A stretch of DNA of 64,000 nucleotides. It comes from Rhizobium sp. FKL33 (lineage in GTDB: Bacteria; Pseudomonadota; Alphaproteobacteria; Rhizobiales; Rhizobiaceae). Where the stretch lies: NCBI RefSeq assembly GCF_005222915.1, contig NZ_STFX01000020.1:91690-155689 (forward strand), in the 5' to 3' direction. The notes beneath the pieces were generated by a model, which was not told the DNA's origin, did not search any database, and saw only the letters and a list, made by a program, of their open reading frames with translations. The position numbers and the translations under genes are program-made. Of this stretch, positions 25,086 through 34,474 are shown one piece after another. The first letter of the stretch is position 1, and each line of letters starts with the position of its first letter.

Positions 25086-25526
25086 TCACATTCCCAGCAT
25101 TTTCTGTTGTAAATCCGTGGGTAAGCGCCTGGGGCGGCCCGCGGCGTTGATGATCGCGATGGTCACTGACGCCTCCATCAACCGCACATTCTCCCTCAAA
25201 ATCGTCTGACGCAGCACCATGCGCGCGCCGGCGGCTGTCTCGGTCCGGGTCAGGATCGTCAGAATATCGTCCATGCGCGCGGAGGCGAGGAAATCGATAT
25301 CCATATGCCGGACGACGAAGGCGGCCTTCTCGCCCTCCACGGTCATGTCGGCTTGTTCCACGCCGAGACAGCGCAGGAAGTCGGTGCGGCCGCGCTCCAG
25401 GAAATGCAGGTAGCGCGCGTGATAGACCACGCCGGAAAAATCGGTGTCCTCGTAATAGACGCGCTGCGTCAGGCGGTGGCCTTCGGGCGTCAACGCGCCG
25501 GCGAGCGGGATCATTGTCTGGGTCAT
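25086..25526 (-). CDS. ybgC: YbgC/FadM-family acyl-CoA thioesterase
   Basis: The 146-residue hotdog-fold protein has the YbgC signature QRVYYEDTDFSGVVYHARYL with the catalytic aspartate, near residues 21-40. YbgC enzymes hydrolyse short acyl-CoA esters in the cytoplasm, and the gene often accompanies the tol-pal genes. Here it stands alone, divergent from xylD, with no tol genes in the window. The start at 25526 follows AAGGAT at good spacing; the longer in-frame start at 25664 overlaps the xylD start and is rejected. Confidence 0.88.
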   Translation of the reverse strand: MTQTMIPLAGALTPEGHRLTQRVYYEDTDFSGVVYHARYLHFLERGRTDFLRCLGVEQADMTVEGEKAAFVVRHMDIDFLASARMDDILTILTRTETAAGARMVLRQTILRENVRLMEASVTIAIINAAGRPRRLPTDLQQKMLGM

Positions 25527-25662
25527 GGGTAATCCTTCGTCACGTCGATCGCGCTGTACACGCCCTCCGATCAAAGTCCAAGACGCAACGCGGCGCCTTC
25601 GCCCTTGTTTGGCCCCGGCGCCGACGATAGAGCTAGCGCAGCCAGCATGAAGGAGGAGCGCC

Positions 25663-27444
25663 ATGTCCGGTCAACACGAAAAGCGTCGTCTGAGGTCGCA
25701 GGACTGGTTCGACAATCCCGACCATATCGACATGACCGCGCTCTATCTCGAGCGTTTCATGAATTACGGCGTCACGCCCGAAGAGCTTCGGTCCGGCAAG
25801 CCGATCATCGGCATCGCCCAGTCCGGCAGCGATCTCACGCCCTGCAACAGGCACCATGTCGATCTCGCCAAACGCGTCCGTGACGGCATCCGCGACGCGG
25901 GCGGCATCCCGATCGAGTTTCCGACCCATCCGATCTTCGAAAACTGTAAGCGCCCCACCGCAGCGCTCGACCGCAATCTCGCCTATCTCGGTCTCGTGGA
26001 AGTGCTGTACGGCTATCCGCTCGACGGCGTGGTGCTGACGACGGGCTGCGACAAGACGACGCCGTCAGCGATCATGGCCGCCTCCACCGTCGACATTCCC
26101 GCCATTGTTCTCTCGGGCGGGCCAATGCTGGACGGCTGGCATGAAGGGGAATTGGCGGGCTCCGGCACGGTCATCTGGCGCATGCGGCGCAAATTCGGCG
26201 CCGGCGAGATCGACCGCGAGGAATTCCTGCAGGCCGCGCTCGATTCCGCCCCCTCGATCGGCCATTGCAACACGATGGGGACGGCCTCGACCATGAACGC
26301 GCTTGCCGAGGCGCTCGGCCTGTCGCTGACCGGCTGCGGCGCGATCCCCGCCGCCTATCGCGAGCGCGGTCAGATGGCCTATCGCACCGGCCGCCGCGCC
26401 GTCGAAATCGTCTGGGAGGATCTGAAGCCGTCCGACATTCTGACGCGCGACGCCTTCCTCAACGCCATCAAGGTCAATTCCGCCATCGGCGGCTCCACCA
26501 ACGCCCAGCCGCATCTCGCGGCCATGGCCAAGCATGCCGGCGTCGAACTTTATCCCGAGGACTGGCAGGTTCACGGCTTCGACATTCCGCTGCTCGCCAA
26601 TGTTCAGCCGGCGGGCGCCTATCTCGGCGAGCGTTATCATCGCGCCGGCGGCACGCCGGCGGTCATGTGGGAGTTGATGCAGGCCGGAAAGCTTGCGGGC
26701 GACTGTCGCACGATCACCGGCAAGACCATGGCGGAAAACCTGGAAGGCCGCGAAGCGGTGGACCGGGAGGTCATCCGTCCCTATGCCGAGCCCCTGAAAG
26801 ACCGCGCCGGTTTCCTGGTGCTCAAGGGCAATCTCTTCGATTTCGCCATCATGAAGATGAGCGTGGTCTCCGAGGATTTCCGCAGCCGCTATCTCTCGGA
26901 GCCGGGTCGCGAAGGCGTGTTCGAGGGCAAGGCGGTGGTGTTCGACGGCTCGGAAGACTACCACGCGCGTATCAACGACCCGGCGCTGGATATCGATGAT
27001 CGCACGATCCTCGTCATTCGCGGCGCGGGGCCGCTGGGCTGGCCTGGATCTGCCGAGGTGGTCAACATGCAGCCGCCGGATCATATCCTCAAGCGCGGCA
27101 TCAAGAGCCTGCCGACCATCGGCGACGGGCGCCAGTCCGGCACCGCAGACAGCCCTTCGATCCTCAACGCGGCGCCGGAAAGCGCCGCCGGCGGCGGGCT
27201 GGCCTGGGTGCGCAGCGGCGATGTCATCCGCATCGATTTCAATGAGGGCCGCTGCGACATGCTGGTGGATGAGGCCGAGATTGCCAGGCGCAAGCAGGAC
27301 GGCATCCCCGCCGTGCCAGCCGACGCGACGCCCTGGCAGCGGCTATACCGCCAGACGGTCACGCAACTGTCCGACGGCGCGGTGATCGAGGGCGCGGCGG
27401 ACTTCCGCCAGATCGCCAAGACGCCGCCCCGGCACAATCACTGA
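25663..27444 (+). CDS. xylD: D-xylonate (sugar acid) dehydratase, IlvD/Edd family
   Basis: The 593-residue protein is colinear with Caulobacter D-xylonate dehydratase XylD, sharing SQDWFDNPDHIDMTALYLER, GHCNTMGTASTMNALAEALG and the C-terminal PPRHNH ending. The Fe-S ligands are cysteines 61 (LTPCNRH), 129 (TTGCDKTTPS) and 202 (GHCNTMG), matching the [2Fe-2S] sugar-acid dehydratase group. It dehydrates D-xylonate to 2-keto-3-deoxy-xylonate; L-arabinonate is the alternative substrate for close relatives. A very strong site AAGGAGGAG precedes the ATG. No xylose dehydrogenase, lactonase or later pathway gene is adjacent, so it acts with enzymes encoded elsewhere. A terminator follows. Confidence 0.88.
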   Translation: MSGQHEKRRLRSQDWFDNPDHIDMTALYLERFMNYGVTPEELRSGKPIIGIAQSGSDLTPCNRHHVDLAKRVRDGIRDAGGIPIEFPTHPIFENCKRPTAALDRNLAYLGLVEVLYGYPLDGVVLTTGCDKTTPSAIMAASTVDIPAIVLSGGPMLDGWHEGELAGSGTVIWRMRRKFGAGEIDREEFLQAALDSAPSIGHCNTMGTASTMNALAEALGLSLTGCGAIPAAYRERGQMAYRTGRRAVEIVWEDLKPSDILTRDAFLNAIKVNSAIGGSTNAQPHLAAMAKHAGVELYPEDWQVHGFDIPLLANVQPAGAYLGERYHRAGGTPAVMWELMQAGKLAGDCRTITGKTMAENLEGREAVDREVIRPYAEPLKDRAGFLVLKGNLFDFAIMKMSVVSEDFRSRYLSEPGREGVFEGKAVVFDGSEDYHARINDPALDIDDRTILVIRGAGPLGWPGSAEVVNMQPPDHILKRGIKSLPTIGDGRQSGTADSPSILNAAPESAAGGGLAWVRSGDVIRIDFNEGRCDMLVDEAEIARRKQDGIPAVPADATPWQRLYRQTVTQLSDGAVIEGAADFRQIAKTPPRHNH

Positions 27445-27471
27445 TCCATTCGGTGGCCGATCCGGCTTTCG

Positions 27472-27502
27472 AACGCCTGCGTAGAAACAACGCAGGCGTT
27501 TG
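27472..27502 (+). terminator. Terminator downstream of xylD
   Basis: AACGCCTGCGT and ACGCAGGCGTT form a perfect 11-bp stem with loop AGAAACA, followed by TGT. It separates xylD from the next operon, whose promoter begins about 8 bases later. Confidence 0.75.
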
Positions 27503-27509
27503 TCATAGC

Positions 27510-27545
27510 TTGCACTTTAAGTTTTCGGAACATAAAGTGAACGCA
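27510..27545 (+). promoter_or_regulatory. Promoter overlapped by a LexA (SOS) box before the radical-SAM/UdgX operon
   Basis: TTGCAC (27510-27515) and TAAAGT (27533-27538) are spaced by 17 bases, a good sigma-70-like pair. GAAC-N7-GAAC at 27528-27542 is the reverse complement of the alphaproteobacterial LexA operator GTTC-N7-GTTC and covers the -10 element. Transcription would begin at or within a base or two of the ATG at 27545, so the mRNA is probably leaderless; no Shine-Dalgarno sequence is present. Confidence 0.75.
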
Positions 27546-28780
27546 TGGTTCAGCTCAAGATTCGGGACAAGCTCGCGATCCTTTCGGATGCCGCGAAATA
27601 TGACGCCTCCTGCGCCTCCTCGGGAACCGCCAAGCGCAATTCGGCTGACGGCAAGGGGCTCGGCTCCACCGAAAGCATGGGCATCTGTCATGCTTACGCG
27701 CCGGATGGGCGGTGCATCTCGCTGCTCAAGATCCTGATGACCAATTTCTGTATCTATGACTGCGCCTATTGCATCAACCGGGCGTCGTCGAATGTGCAGC
27801 GTGCGCGTTTCACGCCCGACGAGGTCGTCTGGCTGACGATCGAATTCTATCGCCGCAATTATATCGAGGGCCTGTTTCTCTCCTCTGGCATCATCAAATC
27901 GCCCGACGACACGATGGCGGATATGGTGCGCATCGCCCGCGACCTGCGACAGGTCCACAGTTTCAGGGGCTATATCCACCTCAAGACCATTCCGGACGCC
28001 GCGCCTGCCTTGGTCGAGGAAGCAGGGCTCTACGCCGATCGCCTGTCGATCAACATCGAATTGCCGCAGGACCAGTCGGTCACGCGCTATGCGCCGCAGA
28101 AAAGCCCGGTGTCGATCCGCAAATCCATGGCCGATCTCCGCCTCAAGATCGACGAACATTCCGAACCGAGCCCGATCACCAAGAAGAAGAAGCGCTTCAT
28201 GCCGGCGGGCCAGAGCACGCAGATGATCATCGGCGCTGACGCCTCCACCGACGAAGATATTCTCGTGCGCAGCGAAAGCCTCTATTCCGGCTATCAGTTG
28301 CGGCGCGTCTATTACTCCGCCTTCAGCCCCATTCCGGATTCGTCCTCGGCGCTGCCGCTGATCAAGCCGCCCTTGATCCGGGAACATCGGCTCTACCAGG
28401 CCGACTGGCTGACGCGGTTCTACGGCTTTTCCGCCCGCGAGATCATGTCGGCGCAACCGGGCGGTATGCTGGATCTCGATCTCGATCCGAAACTGGCCTG
28501 GGCGCTCGCCAATCGCGCCGTCTTCCCCGTCGACGTCAACAAGGCGGCGAAGGAAACGCTTTTGCGCGTGCCGGGCTTCGGCTCCAAATCGATCGGCCGC
28601 ATTCTGACGTCGCGGCGCATCAAGTCGCTGCGCTACGACGATCTCGTCCGGCTCGGCGCTGTGATGAGCAAGGCGCGACCCTTCATCGCCTGTGTCGACT
28701 GGAACCCGCGCGGCCTCACCGATTCCGAAGGGCTGAAGGCGAAATTCCAGCCTGCGCCGCAGCAATTATCGCTGTTCTGA
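27545..28780 (+). CDS. Radical SAM protein, putative DNA modification/repair (TIGR03916 type)
   Basis: The 411-residue protein has a radical-SAM cluster motif CIYDCAYC (CX3CX2C) near residue 78 in an SPL-like TIM barrel. Toward the C terminus is a helix-hairpin-helix (LLRVPGFGSKSIGRILTSRR, about residues 340-360), a DNA-binding element. This group is annotated as a putative DNA modification/repair radical-SAM enzyme and is almost always encoded with a DUF4130/UdgX partner. The next gene starts on the last base of the stop codon (TGATG), so the two are coupled. The LexA box over the promoter supports a DNA-damage role. The chemical reaction is unknown. Confidence 0.87.
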   Translation: MVQLKIRDKLAILSDAAKYDASCASSGTAKRNSADGKGLGSTESMGICHAYAPDGRCISLLKILMTNFCIYDCAYCINRASSNVQRARFTPDEVVWLTIEFYRRNYIEGLFLSSGIIKSPDDTMADMVRIARDLRQVHSFRGYIHLKTIPDAAPALVEEAGLYADRLSINIELPQDQSVTRYAPQKSPVSIRKSMADLRLKIDEHSEPSPITKKKKRFMPAGQSTQMIIGADASTDEDILVRSESLYSGYQLRRVYYSAFSPIPDSSSALPLIKPPLIREHRLYQADWLTRFYGFSAREIMSAQPGGMLDLDLDPKLAWALANRAVFPVDVNKAAKETLLRVPGFGSKSIGRILTSRRIKSLRYDDLVRLGAVMSKARPFIACVDWNPRGLTDSEGLKAKFQPAPQQLSLF

Positions 28781-30237
28781 TGGTCTCGGTCATCCTGCCG
28801 AAACTGGGCTTTGCAGAGGCCTGGCGGAGCGAGGCGCGGGCGCTCCTCCTGAAAGGCGCGCCGCCCGAGTCCGTCTCCTGGCGGCTCGACGGCGAGGGCG
28901 GCGATCTCTTCGGCGGCTTCGACCTGACGGATGAGGGAAAATATACGCCGATTGCAGAGCCGCGCAGTCCCACCGCCTTCCTGCCGCTCGCCGAGGCCGC
29001 GCTCTGCCATTCCGGCCCGGAGCGCTTCAGCCTTCCCTATCGCCTGCTGTTCCGGCTGCAGGCCGATCGCAGCATCCTGCAGGATCAGTCCGACCGTGAC
29101 GTCGCGGCCATCATGGCGATGGAGAAATCCGTCCGGCGCGATAGCCACAAGATGAAGGCCTTCGTCCGTTTCCGCGAAGTTGGAGGGGAGGGGATCAGAC
29201 GGCGTTTCGCCGCCTGGTTCGAACCAGACCATTTTATCCTCGAGCGCACGGCGCCCTTCTTCGCTCGCCGATTCGCCGATATGGACTGGATGATCGTCAC
29301 CCCGGGCGCGGCGGCGCTGTTCCTCGACGGCGCCTTGTCGATCTCGCCCTGCGAGGGCCGGCCCGATATGCCCGAAGACGCCGCCGACGATCTCTGGCGC
29401 ACCTACTATCGGAACATCTTCAATCCCGCCCGGTTGAAGGTGAAGGCGATGAAGAGCGAGATGCCGGTCAGATACTGGAAGAACCTTCCCGAGGCCCGGC
29501 TCATTCCCGAGCTCATCGCCGGCGCCGAACGGCAGGTGCAGGAGATGCGCGCGGCCATGCCCACACTGCCGTCTCCGCGCGCAGAGCGTATTCTCAGCCG
29601 GGTGGGGCAGGTCGATCTTCCCGATGCCGGCAAGGTTCCGGAGACGCTCGACGAAGCGCGGACACAAGCGCGGCATTGCACCCGCTGCGACCTCTATTGC
29701 AACGCCACGCAGACCGTGTTCGGCGAAGGTAATCCGCGCAATCCCCTGATGTTCGTCGGCGAACAGCCGGGCGATCAGGAAGATCTCGCCGGACGTCCCT
29801 TTGTCGGCCCCGCCGGAAAACTGTTCGACGCCGCTCTTGCGGAAGCCGGCATCGACCGTGCCCAGGCCTATGTCACCAATGCGGTCAAGCATTTCAAATT
29901 CGAGCCGCGCGGCAAGCGTCGCATCCACAAGCGGCCTGATAAAGGCGAGGTGATCGCCTGCCGGTGGTGGCTGGATCTGGAGCGTCAGTTCACCCGGCCG
30001 AAGATGATCGTGGCTCTCGGCGCTACAGCCGCCTATGCGGTTACCGGACATGGCGAGGACATTCTCAAACGACGCGGCAGTGTAGAGCGCCTTGAAGACG
30101 AGACGCGCGTTTTCATCACCATCCATCCATCTGCCGTGCTCAGGGCTGGGTCGGCTGACGCCGTGGCCGAAGCGCGCGGCGCCTTCATTGCCGATATGAG
30201 ACGACTGGCGCGGGCTTTTTCCGATCTTGGCCCCTGA
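28780..30237 (+). CDS. DUF4130-UdgX fusion: uracil-DNA-binding/crosslinking protein
   Basis: The 485-residue protein has an N-terminal DUF4130 domain (about residues 1-245, including DDLWRTYYRNIFNPARLKVK) and a C-terminal UdgX-type uracil-DNA glycosylase domain. The UDG part shows Fe-S cysteines in HCTRCDLYC, motif A GEQPGDQEDLAGRPFVGPAG near residue 327, the UdgX-specific loop KRRIHKRPDKGE near residue 385, and motif B HPSAVLRAG. In UdgX the histidine of RRIHK forms a covalent bond to uracil-containing DNA after base excision, and that histidine is present. The start overlaps the stop of the radical-SAM gene by one base. With the SOS box ahead of the operon, a role in damage response is likely. 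Confidence 0.88.
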   Translation: MVSVILPKLGFAEAWRSEARALLLKGAPPESVSWRLDGEGGDLFGGFDLTDEGKYTPIAEPRSPTAFLPLAEAALCHSGPERFSLPYRLLFRLQADRSILQDQSDRDVAAIMAMEKSVRRDSHKMKAFVRFREVGGEGIRRRFAAWFEPDHFILERTAPFFARRFADMDWMIVTPGAAALFLDGALSISPCEGRPDMPEDAADDLWRTYYRNIFNPARLKVKAMKSEMPVRYWKNLPEARLIPELIAGAERQVQEMRAAMPTLPSPRAERILSRVGQVDLPDAGKVPETLDEARTQARHCTRCDLYCNATQTVFGEGNPRNPLMFVGEQPGDQEDLAGRPFVGPAGKLFDAALAEAGIDRAQAYVTNAVKHFKFEPRGKRRIHKRPDKGEVIACRWWLDLERQFTRPKMIVALGATAAYAVTGHGEDILKRRGSVERLEDETRVFITIHPSAVLRAGSADAVAEARGAFIADMRRLARAFSDLGP

Positions 30238-30264
30238 AGGTCACGACGCAGCGCCTTCGGCGGA

Positions 30265-31731
30265 TCAACGTTTCAGCGACAAGCCGACAAGTCCGGTCAG
30301 CGTTTCCTGTGACGCCGAGCCCTTTTGCGACGAACGCTCCCAGGCGACATCCGCCGTGACGTCGAGCGAGCGCGACACGCCCCAGGTGAGGCCGGCGCCG
30401 AGATCGTAGACGGTCTGGTTGGCGGCGGCGGATTTGTAGTCGCGCCAGGTGGTTCCGGCCGAGAGCTTACCCTTCAGCTCGTCGATGATCACCTGGGTCA
30501 ACGCCATGTCGGCAGTATAGGCGATGGAGCCGCTCGACCCGGCGGAGGTGGACGGTTCGATTTCGGTCTTGAGGCCGAATTCGACATCCGTGCCGCGATG
30601 CGGCGACCAGTTGGCGTCGCCGTTTATGGTCAGGCCGGACAGGGAATCCAGCCTGCCGTCCTTGAAGTCGGCGACCGTATAGCCGGCGCCGAGCTCGCCG
30701 CGGAGCTTTTCGCCCATGTCGAACTCCACGCCGGTCTTGGCGGCGTAGAGATCGGCGTCGCGCATATAGCCTGTGCTGTCGCGCTCATTGTCATAGATCA
30801 TCCGGCCATAGGAGGCCTCGATGAAGGGAATGATCGCGGGCGACAGCTCATAGCCCAGCCGTCCGCGCAGCGTGGCGGTGTTCTGGTTGCGATCCGACTG
30901 ATCCAGATTCTGACCGCTCGAAAGCGTGGCGTCGCCATAGGTTTCGCGCTCGAAATCGAAGCCGAGCGTGCCGCGAATCAGGCCGAGATCGCGGGTTATC
31001 GACGCCCCGGCCGTCCAGGTGGCAACCTCAGCCTGGTTAGTGGCGCCGTCGATGGCGTTGGCGTCGCCGATATCTTCGCGCGCGAGGCTGTAGCCGGCGG
31101 TCAAATTGGCGATCGTGTCGTTGGAGATGTCGAGCCGCAGCGCGGCGTTGATGCTGCCTTCCGGATCATCGCTCTTGAAGCCGCTGAGCGTTTTCTGCCA
31201 GGTTCCGCTGGTGTCGATCCGCAATTCATGCTGGGACCAGTTGGAGGTCAGAGACCCTTTCAAACCGGCCTGGAGATAGGAGCGGGTCTTGGTCGCATCG
31301 CCGGACTTTTCTTTTTCGAAGCCGGCGCCGCTGCTGATCGTCGGTCGGAAGGTGAAGGTCCCGATCGGGATGCCGGGCGTCTCCTCGCTTTCGGCGGCGC
31401 GGGGACGAAGTTCATCTACGCCTTGGTCCGGCAGATTCTGCCGACCGAGGTCCTGTCGGAGGGTTGCGTCGTCCACGGCATTCTGGTCGAGATCGGGATC
31501 TCGAGCCGGCTGTGTGTCCTGCGTTGTCTCGTCGGCCGCCTGTGGATCTGCGTTCTGTTCTGCCGTGGGATCGCCGGCAGACCAATCCGTGTTGGGCTTG
31601 ACGCCTGGAGTGGTCGGCTGCGCGCTTTGCGCTTGAACATCCGCTGCGGAAACGAGCGCTACGCCCGCCGCGATCAGCAGCGTGGAGAACATGCGCGACT
31701 TGAAGCGGGCGTCGTGGGCGCGTCTGGACAT
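30265..31731 (-). CDS. Outer-membrane beta-barrel protein (BBP2-like)
   Basis: The 488-residue product starts with a short basic stretch and the signal peptide MFSTLLIAAGVALVSAADVQ (an internal ATG here is an alternative start). A Gln/Asp/Thr-rich linker of about 90 residues follows, then a long series of alternating amphipathic strands typical of outer-membrane barrels (for example TRSYLQAGLKGSLTSNW, ELRGELGAGYTVADF). It ends in an aromatic-poor LTGLVGLSLKR rather than the classic terminal Phe. The family is present in rhizobia with unknown function. It is divergent from kdsD and convergent with the UdgX gene. Confidence 0.8.
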   Translation of the reverse strand: MSRRAHDARFKSRMFSTLLIAAGVALVSAADVQAQSAQPTTPGVKPNTDWSAGDPTAEQNADPQAADETTQDTQPARDPDLDQNAVDDATLRQDLGRQNLPDQGVDELRPRAAESEETPGIPIGTFTFRPTISSGAGFEKEKSGDATKTRSYLQAGLKGSLTSNWSQHELRIDTSGTWQKTLSGFKSDDPEGSINAALRLDISNDTIANLTAGYSLAREDIGDANAIDGATNQAEVATWTAGASITRDLGLIRGTLGFDFERETYGDATLSSGQNLDQSDRNQNTATLRGRLGYELSPAIIPFIEASYGRMIYDNERDSTGYMRDADLYAAKTGVEFDMGEKLRGELGAGYTVADFKDGRLDSLSGLTINGDANWSPHRGTDVEFGLKTEIEPSTSAGSSGSIAYTADMALTQVIIDELKGKLSAGTTWRDYKSAAANQTVYDLGAGLTWGVSRSLDVTADVAWERSSQKGSASQETLTGLVGLSLKR

Positions 31732-31902
31732 GCGAACCGGTTGATTTGCGTCAATGATTACCCATTGGTAAAGGACCAAGGTTAATGAAGTGTTTCCGAT
31801 CACGGCTTTGAACCATCGCTTGGAGCAGCGGACGGAAGCCTTAAATCGATTTTTAACCTCCGCCTCTCTGGACAAGCGCATCGGAGGGAGTAAACCACCC
31901 AC

Positions 31903-32898
31903 ATGAACGAGAACATTCTGAAATTCACCGAGAGCGACGCTGCTCTTTCCGCGATCCGCACCATCCGAGCCGAGAAATCAGGTCTTGCCGATCTCGAAAA
32001 GGCGCTGTCGAACGGGTTGTCGGAGAGCTTCACCCAGGCGATCTCCCGTCTGGGCAGTATTGCGGGCCGTGTGATCGTGACCGGCATCGGCAAGAGCGGT
32101 CATGTCGGCGCCAAAATCGCCGCGACGCTCGCTTCCACCGGCACGCCCGCTTTCTTCGTGCATCCGGTTGAGGCCAATCACGGCGATCTCGGTATGATTA
32201 CGCCCGATGACGCCATCATCGCTCTGTCCTGGGGCGGCGAAAGCACCGAGCTACAGGGCATCCTTGCCTATTCCCGGCGTTTTTCGATTCCGCTGATCGC
32301 GGTCACATCAGGGGCGGATTCGACCTTGGCGCGCAGCGCGGACATCGTGCTGTGCCTGCCGAAATCGCAGGAAGCCTGCCCGCATGGGCTCGCGCCAACG
32401 ACATCCGCGCTGATGCAGCTGGCCATCGGCGACGCCATTGCGGTGGCGCTTCTTGAAGCCCGGGGCTTCACGGCGGGCGATTTCAAGACGTTCCATCCCG
32501 GCGGCAAGCTGGGCGCGACGCTGTCGCATGTCCGCGATGTCATGCATGTCGGCGAGCGCGTGCCGCTGGTGCCGAAGGGCACGTCGATGCCCGAGGCGGT
32601 GCTGGTGCTGTCGCGCAAGCGGTTCGGTTGCGTCGGCGTGGTGGATGAAGACGGACGCCTGTGCGGCATCGTCACCGAAGGCGATATGGCGCGAAATCTG
32701 GCCCGCGATCTCTCGGTGCTGGATGTCGACGACGTTATGACGCCCAATCCGAAGACGGTGAAGGAAACCGTGTTGGCCGCGACGGCCATGGCCCTTCTGG
32801 AGCAGCACAGCATTTCGGCGCTGATCGTCATCGACGATGACCAGCGTCCCCAGGGCATCGTGCATTTCCACGATCTGCTCCGGATCGGAGTCGCCTGA
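31903..32898 (+). CDS. kdsD: Arabinose-5-phosphate isomerase (KpsF/GutQ family)
   Basis: The 331-residue protein has an N-terminal SIS sugar isomerase domain (about residues 40-180; VIVTGIGKSGHVGAKIAATL, STGTPAFFVHPVEANHGDLG). Two CBS domains follow at about 210-330, beginning DVMHVGERVPLVPKGTSMPE and DVMTPNPKTV. It converts D-ribulose 5-phosphate to D-arabinose 5-phosphate, the precursor of Kdo in lipopolysaccharide. It stands alone, divergent from the barrel-protein gene; the 171-base gap between them must hold both promoters. Confidence 0.92.
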   Translation: MNENILKFTESDAALSAIRTIRAEKSGLADLEKALSNGLSESFTQAISRLGSIAGRVIVTGIGKSGHVGAKIAATLASTGTPAFFVHPVEANHGDLGMITPDDAIIALSWGGESTELQGILAYSRRFSIPLIAVTSGADSTLARSADIVLCLPKSQEACPHGLAPTTSALMQLAIGDAIAVALLEARGFTAGDFKTFHPGGKLGATLSHVRDVMHVGERVPLVPKGTSMPEAVLVLSRKRFGCVGVVDEDGRLCGIVTEGDMARNLARDLSVLDVDDVMTPNPKTVKETVLAATAMALLEQHSISALIVIDDDQRPQGIVHFHDLLRIGVA

Positions 32899-32912
32899 GG
32901 AAGCAGACGGCG

Positions 32913-33371
32913 TCAGCCGGCCTCCACCACCAGATCCGCGCCATCGGCGCCGATCACCTTGACCTTGGCGCCTGCGGGAAGATCCGGTCCCTTGACGACC
33001 CAGACCGTATCGCCGAGCTTTACCCGGCCAAAGCCGTTGTGGATGGGATCGATGAGATCGCCCATGCGGCCGACCAGGCTCTGGGCGCGGCGATTGAGCA
33101 AAGGCTCGTCGCTATCGCCGCCCCTTCGACGCAGCCAGCCCCTGCCGACGAACAGGAAGAGGCAGGAGAGGGCGGCAAAAGCCAGCCATTGAAGTTCCCA
33201 GGACCACCAGAGCGCATCCCAGGCCGCGAGCGACACGCCGCCGATCGCAACGGCGGCGAGCCCGACCCAGATCAGGAAATTGCCGGGCAGCAGGATTTCC
33301 GCCGCCAGCAGGGCTGCGCCCAAGATCACCCAGCTCCATGGACCCAGCGACTGGATGAGACCCATGATCAT
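32913..33371 (-). CDS. NfeD family membrane protein
   Basis: The 152-residue protein has two or three membrane helices (about residues 10-80, including [20 protein letters not shown]) and a C-terminal OB-fold domain of the short NfeD type (about 90-150). NfeD proteins pair with SPFH/stomatin proteins in membrane microdomains. The partner gene is directly upstream and overlaps by 4 bases (ATGA). Confidence 0.88.
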   Translation of the reverse strand: MIMGLIQSLGPWSWVILGAALLAAEILLPGNFLIWVGLAAVAIGGVSLAAWDALWWSWELQWLAFAALSCLFLFVGRGWLRRRGGDSDEPLLNRRAQSLVGRMGDLIDPIHNGFGRVKLGDTVWVVKGPDLPAGAKVKVIGADGADLVVEAG

Positions 33372-34381
33372 GACTGGCCGTCCGTGCGCGGAGCGAAGGG
33401 ATTGACCACCGGCGTCGAGGCCGGGGCAACGCGGGTGACGGGGCGAGGCGGCGTTCCGTCGGACCCGAACACTTCTTTCGCAATCGCGCCGATGCCGCCG
33501 AGCGATCCGATCAGCGAGGACGCCTCCATCGGCATCAGCACGATCTTGGAATTGCCGGCGGTGCCGATCGCAGTCAGGGCTTCCGTGTATTTCTGCGCCA
33601 CGAAATAGTTGATCGCCTGAACGTCGCCGGCGGCGATGGCTTCCGACACCATCTGCGTCGCCTTGGCTTCGGCTTGCGCCATGCGCTCGCGGGCTTCGGC
33701 CTCGCGGAACGCCGCTTCGCGCTCGCCCTCGGCTTTCAGGATCGCAGCCTGCTTGGCGCCTTCGGCCTTCAGGATCTGCGAGGCGCGGAAGCCCTCCGCC
33801 TCCAGCACCTGGGCGCGCTTCTCGCGCTCGGCCTTCATCTGTCGCCCCATGGATTCGACGAGATCGGCGGGCGGGGTGATGTCCTTGATCTCGACGCGGG
33901 TGATCTTGATGCCCCAGGGATTGGCGGCGTCGTCGACAGTGCGCAGCAGACGCTCATTGATCGTGTCGCGGTTGGAGAGAAGTTCGTCGAGATCCATCGA
34001 ACCCATGACCGAACGGATATTGGTCATGGTCAGGTTAAGGAGCGCCTGGTTGAGATTGGAAATCTGATAGGCGGCCTGGGCGGCGTTCAGCACCTGGTAG
34101 AAGGCCACCGCATCGGCGCGCACCGAGGCGTTGTCCTTGGTGATCACTTCCTGCGTGGGCACGTCGAGCACCTGCTCCATCACATTCATCTTCGCGCCGA
34201 TCGTGTCGATGAAGGGGATGATCAGGTTGAGGCCGGGATGCAGCGTCCGCGTATATTTCTGGAAGCGTTCGACGGTGTAGTTATAGCCCTGCGGCACGGT
34301 CTTGATGCCGGCAAACAGGGTGAGGATGATCAAGCCGACCACGACGATGACGGCGATATCCATTCCGGACAGGAATTCCAT
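33368..34381 (-). CDS. SPFH/Band 7 (stomatin-like, QmcA-type) membrane protein
   Basis: The 337-residue protein has one N-terminal membrane helix ([20 protein letters not shown]), an SPFH/PHB domain (about residues 25-190: [35 protein letters not shown]) and a long Ala/Glu-rich coiled coil at about 190-260. Stomatin/QmcA-type proteins form large membrane oligomers and regulate proteases. It precedes the NfeD gene with overlapping stop and start codons, the classic SPFH-NfeD pair. Start 34381 is used because it places the helix at the N terminus; 34363 is an alternative. Confidence 0.9.
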   Translation of the reverse strand: MEFLSGMDIAVIVVVGLIILTLFAGIKTVPQGYNYTVERFQKYTRTLHPGLNLIIPFIDTIGAKMNVMEQVLDVPTQEVITKDNASVRADAVAFYQVLNAAQAAYQISNLNQALLNLTMTNIRSVMGSMDLDELLSNRDTINERLLRTVDDAANPWGIKITRVEIKDITPPADLVESMGRQMKAEREKRAQVLEAEGFRASQILKAEGAKQAAILKAEGEREAAFREAEARERMAQAEAKATQMVSEAIAAGDVQAINYFVAQKYTEALTAIGTAGNSKIVLMPMEASSLIGSLGGIGAIAKEVFGSDGTPPRPVTRVAPASTPVVNPFAPRTDGQS

Positions 34382-34474
34382 GGCGTGTGCGCTCCCTCTT
34401 GCTGTTCCGCTCCATCCTATACGTATACGTCGGACGACGGACATTTATTTGCAAGGGGAGCGCGGTTTCAGCCG

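Noticed and set aside
31841..31856. TTAA-N8-TTAA resembling a CtrA box before kdsD
   Set aside because: The spacing is eight bases rather than seven, so it does not meet the consensus.
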